Source: Planctomycetota bacterium (GTDB lineage: Bacteria > Planctomycetota > GCA-002687715). Taken from it: a stretch of DNA of 44,239 bases. The position numbers and the translations under genes were made by a program. Below the pieces are notes generated by a model. It was not told where the DNA came from. It searched no databases and worked only from the letters and a program-made list of their open reading frames with translations. Below are positions 42,546 to 44,239 of the stretch, piece after piece. Within the stretch, counting starts at the first letter, position 1. Every line of letters begins with the position of its first letter. The DNA is taken from contig NZBC01000156.1 in the NCBI GenBank assembly GCA_002687715.1, positions 1 through 44,239 on the forward strand, given 5' to 3'.

Positions 42546-43640
42546 ATGACCGAGCGGGATGGCATGACGTACGGCGAATCGGGCGTCGACACCGACCGGG
42601 CCGCCAGTGCGCTCAAGGGGCTCGCGGCGTGCATCGTCGAAACCCATCGGTTCCGTGACCACGCGGCGATCGGACGTCCAGTCCGCGGACTCGGTTACTA
42701 CGCGAACGTCATCGACATGGGCGGCGGGCAGGGCCTCGCGGTCGCGGCCGACGGCGTCGGCACCAAGCTCCTCGTCGCCGAGCTTCTCGGCAAGTACGAC
42801 ACGGTCGGCATCGACTGCATCGCGATGAACGTCAACGATCTCATCTGCGTTGGCGCCGAACCGGTCGCGATGCTCGATTACATCGCCGTGGGCAAGGCCG
42901 ACGACGCGATCCTCGCCCAGGTCGGCGCCGGTCTGCTCGAGGGCGCCCGTCAGTGCGAGATCACGATCCCCGGCGGCGAGCTCGCCCAGGTCAAGGAGAT
43001 GCTCCGCGGCCACGGCAAGACCGAGGGCTTCGACCTCGTCGGCACTGCGATCGGCACGGTCGCTCTCGACAGTATCCTCTGGGGCCAGGACGTGGTCCCC
43101 GGCGACACCGTCGTCGGCCTCGCGTCGAGTGGCATCCACAGCAACGGGTTCACCCTCGCGCGCAAGGTCCTCGCCCCCAACCCCGACGACTTCCATCGCC
43201 ACGACCAGGACTTCGGCCGCACCGTGGGTGAAGAGCTCCTCGAACCCACCGCACTCTACGTGGCCCTCGCCAAGGACCTCTTCAAGCAGAGCGTCCCCCT
43301 CCACGCGCTCTGCCACATCACCGGCGACGGCTACATGAACCTCACGCGTGTCGAAGCCCCCGTCGGCTTCGACCTCACCGACTTCCCCACGCCCCACGCC
43401 GTCTTCCAGACCATCCAGTCCCGCGGCCACATCACCACCGCCGAGATGTACACGGTCTTCAACATGGGCATCGGCCTCTGCGCCATCCTCCCCGACGACC
43501 ACGCCGACCGCGTCATCGCCACCGCCGAGAAGCACGGCTACGCCGCGCGCCGCCTGGGAACGGTCACCGGCGACGCGGGGGTCGTCCGCATACCGCAGCA
43601 CGGACTGACGAGCCGGGACGGGCACCTCGTCGCCGAATGA
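42546..43640 (+). CDS. purM: Phosphoribosylformylglycinamidine cyclo-ligase (AIR synthetase)
   Basis: Closes the imidazole ring in purine synthesis using ATP. 364 residues; family blocks are YGESGVDTDRA near the start, VAADGVGTKLLVAE, MNVNDLICVGAEPVAMLDYIA, LASSGIHSNGFTLAR, HITGDGYMNLTR and NMGIGL. GGGAG lies seven bases before the ATG at 42546, with GTG 42543 and ATG 42564 as alternatives. The second half uses almost only C-ending codons, more extreme than the neighbours. Its stop overlaps the next start as ATGA. purN, often its partner, is absent here. Confidence 0.93.
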   Translation: MTERDGMTYGESGVDTDRAASALKGLAACIVETHRFRDHAAIGRPVRGLGYYANVIDMGGGQGLAVAADGVGTKLLVAELLGKYDTVGIDCIAMNVNDLICVGAEPVAMLDYIAVGKADDAILAQVGAGLLEGARQCEITIPGGELAQVKEMLRGHGKTEGFDLVGTAIGTVALDSILWGQDVVPGDTVVGLASSGIHSNGFTLARKVLAPNPDDFHRHDQDFGRTVGEELLEPTALYVALAKDLFKQSVPLHALCHITGDGYMNLTRVEAPVGFDLTDFPTPHAVFQTIQSRGHITTAEMYTVFNMGIGLCAILPDDHADRVIATAEKHGYAARRLGTVTGDAGVVRIPQHGLTSRDGHLVAE

Positions 43641-44119
43641 CCCGCGGTGATTTCGAGCACGACGTTCGCCCGGGTGTCGGCATCGGAGCACTCGTTCTCG
43701 GAATGACCGAGGACGAGGTGCGTGCGATGGTCGGCGATCCGACCGCCGTCGACTCGGAGGACTTCGGGGACGGCATCATCGTCCGCACCTGGGGCTACGA
43801 CGCCCAGCAGCTCTCGCTGAGTTTCAGCGAGGATGACGACTTCAGACTTGGGACCATTGCGAGCTCCTGCGAGTGGGCGACGCTCGGAGATTCGCGCATC
43901 GTGGGACTGGCGGAGGGTGAGCTTCGCGCAACGCAGTTCGGCGCACTTGGCCCTCCGGTCCTGGACGATGACTTCGAGGAAAGTTGGCGGAACTACGTGT
44001 GGGATGAACTCAACCTCTCGTGCTGGCTCTCGGACGGGGTGGTCACGTCGGTCACGGTGATGGTGTTGTTCGACGAGTCGGGCAATGTTCCGCAGTGGCC
44101 GGTGCGCGACGCTCCATGA
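43637..44119 (+). CDS. Uncharacterised acidic protein coupled to purM
   Basis: 160 residues starting in the purM stop (ATGA). The stretch GIGALVLGMTEDEVRAMVG looks like the helix-loop of SmpA/BamE-type or BLIP-like proteins (LGMTxxEVxxxLGxP), but there is no signal peptide, so it would be cytoplasmic. The rest is strongly acidic with predicted beta strands (QQLSLSFSEDDDFRL, VVTSVTVMVLFDES). The function is unknown. Confidence 0.6.
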   Translation: MTRGDFEHDVRPGVGIGALVLGMTEDEVRAMVGDPTAVDSEDFGDGIIVRTWGYDAQQLSLSFSEDDDFRLGTIASSCEWATLGDSRIVGLAEGELRATQFGALGPPVLDDDFEESWRNYVWDELNLSCWLSDGVVTSVTVMVLFDESGNVPQWPVRDAP

Positions 44120-44128
44120 AGGGACCAC

Positions 44129-44239
44129 GTCTCCAGAGCGTGTGGCGCGATCTGTTCTGATGGGAGCGCGGACCTCCAGGTCCGCTCCGGATCCGGATCC
44201 GGCTTCGCCGCCGGAGCGGACCTGGAGGTCCGCGCTCCC
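44129..44239. repeat. Family 1 repeat with a 28-base perfect inverted pair, running to the window end
   Basis: 44129-44187 aligns without gaps to 33024-33082; CTCCAG occurs at 44131 and 44174, again 43 bases apart. The palindrome GCGGACCT-CC-AGGTCCGC is at 44168-44185 and its inverted copy GCGGACCT-GG-AGGTCCGC at 44216-44233. The 28 bases 44162-44189 are the exact reverse complement of 44212-44239, around a 22-base loop. The element continues to, and may extend past, the window edge. Confidence 0.75.

Noticed and set aside
42342..43691. 449-codon minus-strand frame
   Set aside because: Antisense to purM; open only because of the C-ending codon bias of purM.

Overview
The window is about 44 kb of GC-rich, gene-dense bacterial chromosome. 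It has single-copy housekeeping genes (gyrA, ftsH, scpA, dapF, purM, def), a tRNA-Leu, Kdo genes that imply a Gram-negative outer envelope, many lipoproteins and secreted proteins, a Ser/Thr kinase fused to a formylglycine-generating-enzyme-like domain, an RCC1-repeat secreted protein, and a cytochrome-type C-terminal remnant (KRMPP then DSxGLxLIxxWI). Taken together these suggest a Planctomycetota-like organism. This is inference from gene content, not from a marker phylogeny. I see no phage, IS element, CRISPR array or integron.

Layout. 1-6538: kdsD-kdsC on the minus strand; divergent from them an M50 membrane protease, scpA, an exopolysaccharide-type asparagine synthase and a GT-A-like protein. 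6540-7321: a frame-broken RCC1-repeat gene. 7420-12447: a UshA-like lipoprotein, a small lipoprotein, sfsA, a VUT/YhhQ transporter and a QueD-like protein whose usual catalytic cysteine is missing. 12448-13201: a long stretch with no gene. 13202-17211: M61 protease, DUF72 protein and a radical SAM/SPASM protein. 17276-20715 (minus): a cytochrome-tail remnant, a PaaI-type thioesterase and the kinase-FGE fusion. 21140-29765: arsS, a Lon-family protease, dapF, an M48 protease and ftsH. 30385-35849: gyrA, then on the minus strand an operon of two unknown proteins around def. 35850-41667: a candidate structured RNA with a strong terminator, a secreted repeat protein, plsC, an aminotransferase and a large membrane-anchored protein. 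41746-44239: tRNA-Leu(GAG), a dual CDGSH protein, a small unknown, purM, another unknown, and palindromic repeats at the window end.

Themes. Neighbouring genes are often coupled by 4-base ATGA, GTGA or TTGA overlaps. Proteolysis is prominent (M50, M61, Lon-like, M48, FtsH). Every convergent junction between intact genes carries an inverted repeat. Some of these belong to at least two dispersed families: a GCGGACCT/AGGTCCGC palindrome, in two places preceded by a 43-base-period unit, and an ACCCAGGAGCAGAGA family. They look like a REP-like system of bidirectional terminators or spreading non-coding elements. Together with the candidate RNA near 35.9-36.1 kb and the cysteine-less QueD, they are the most interesting items. 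Several secreted-protein reading frames are broken, some at homopolymers, so either gene decay or sequencing indels is possible.
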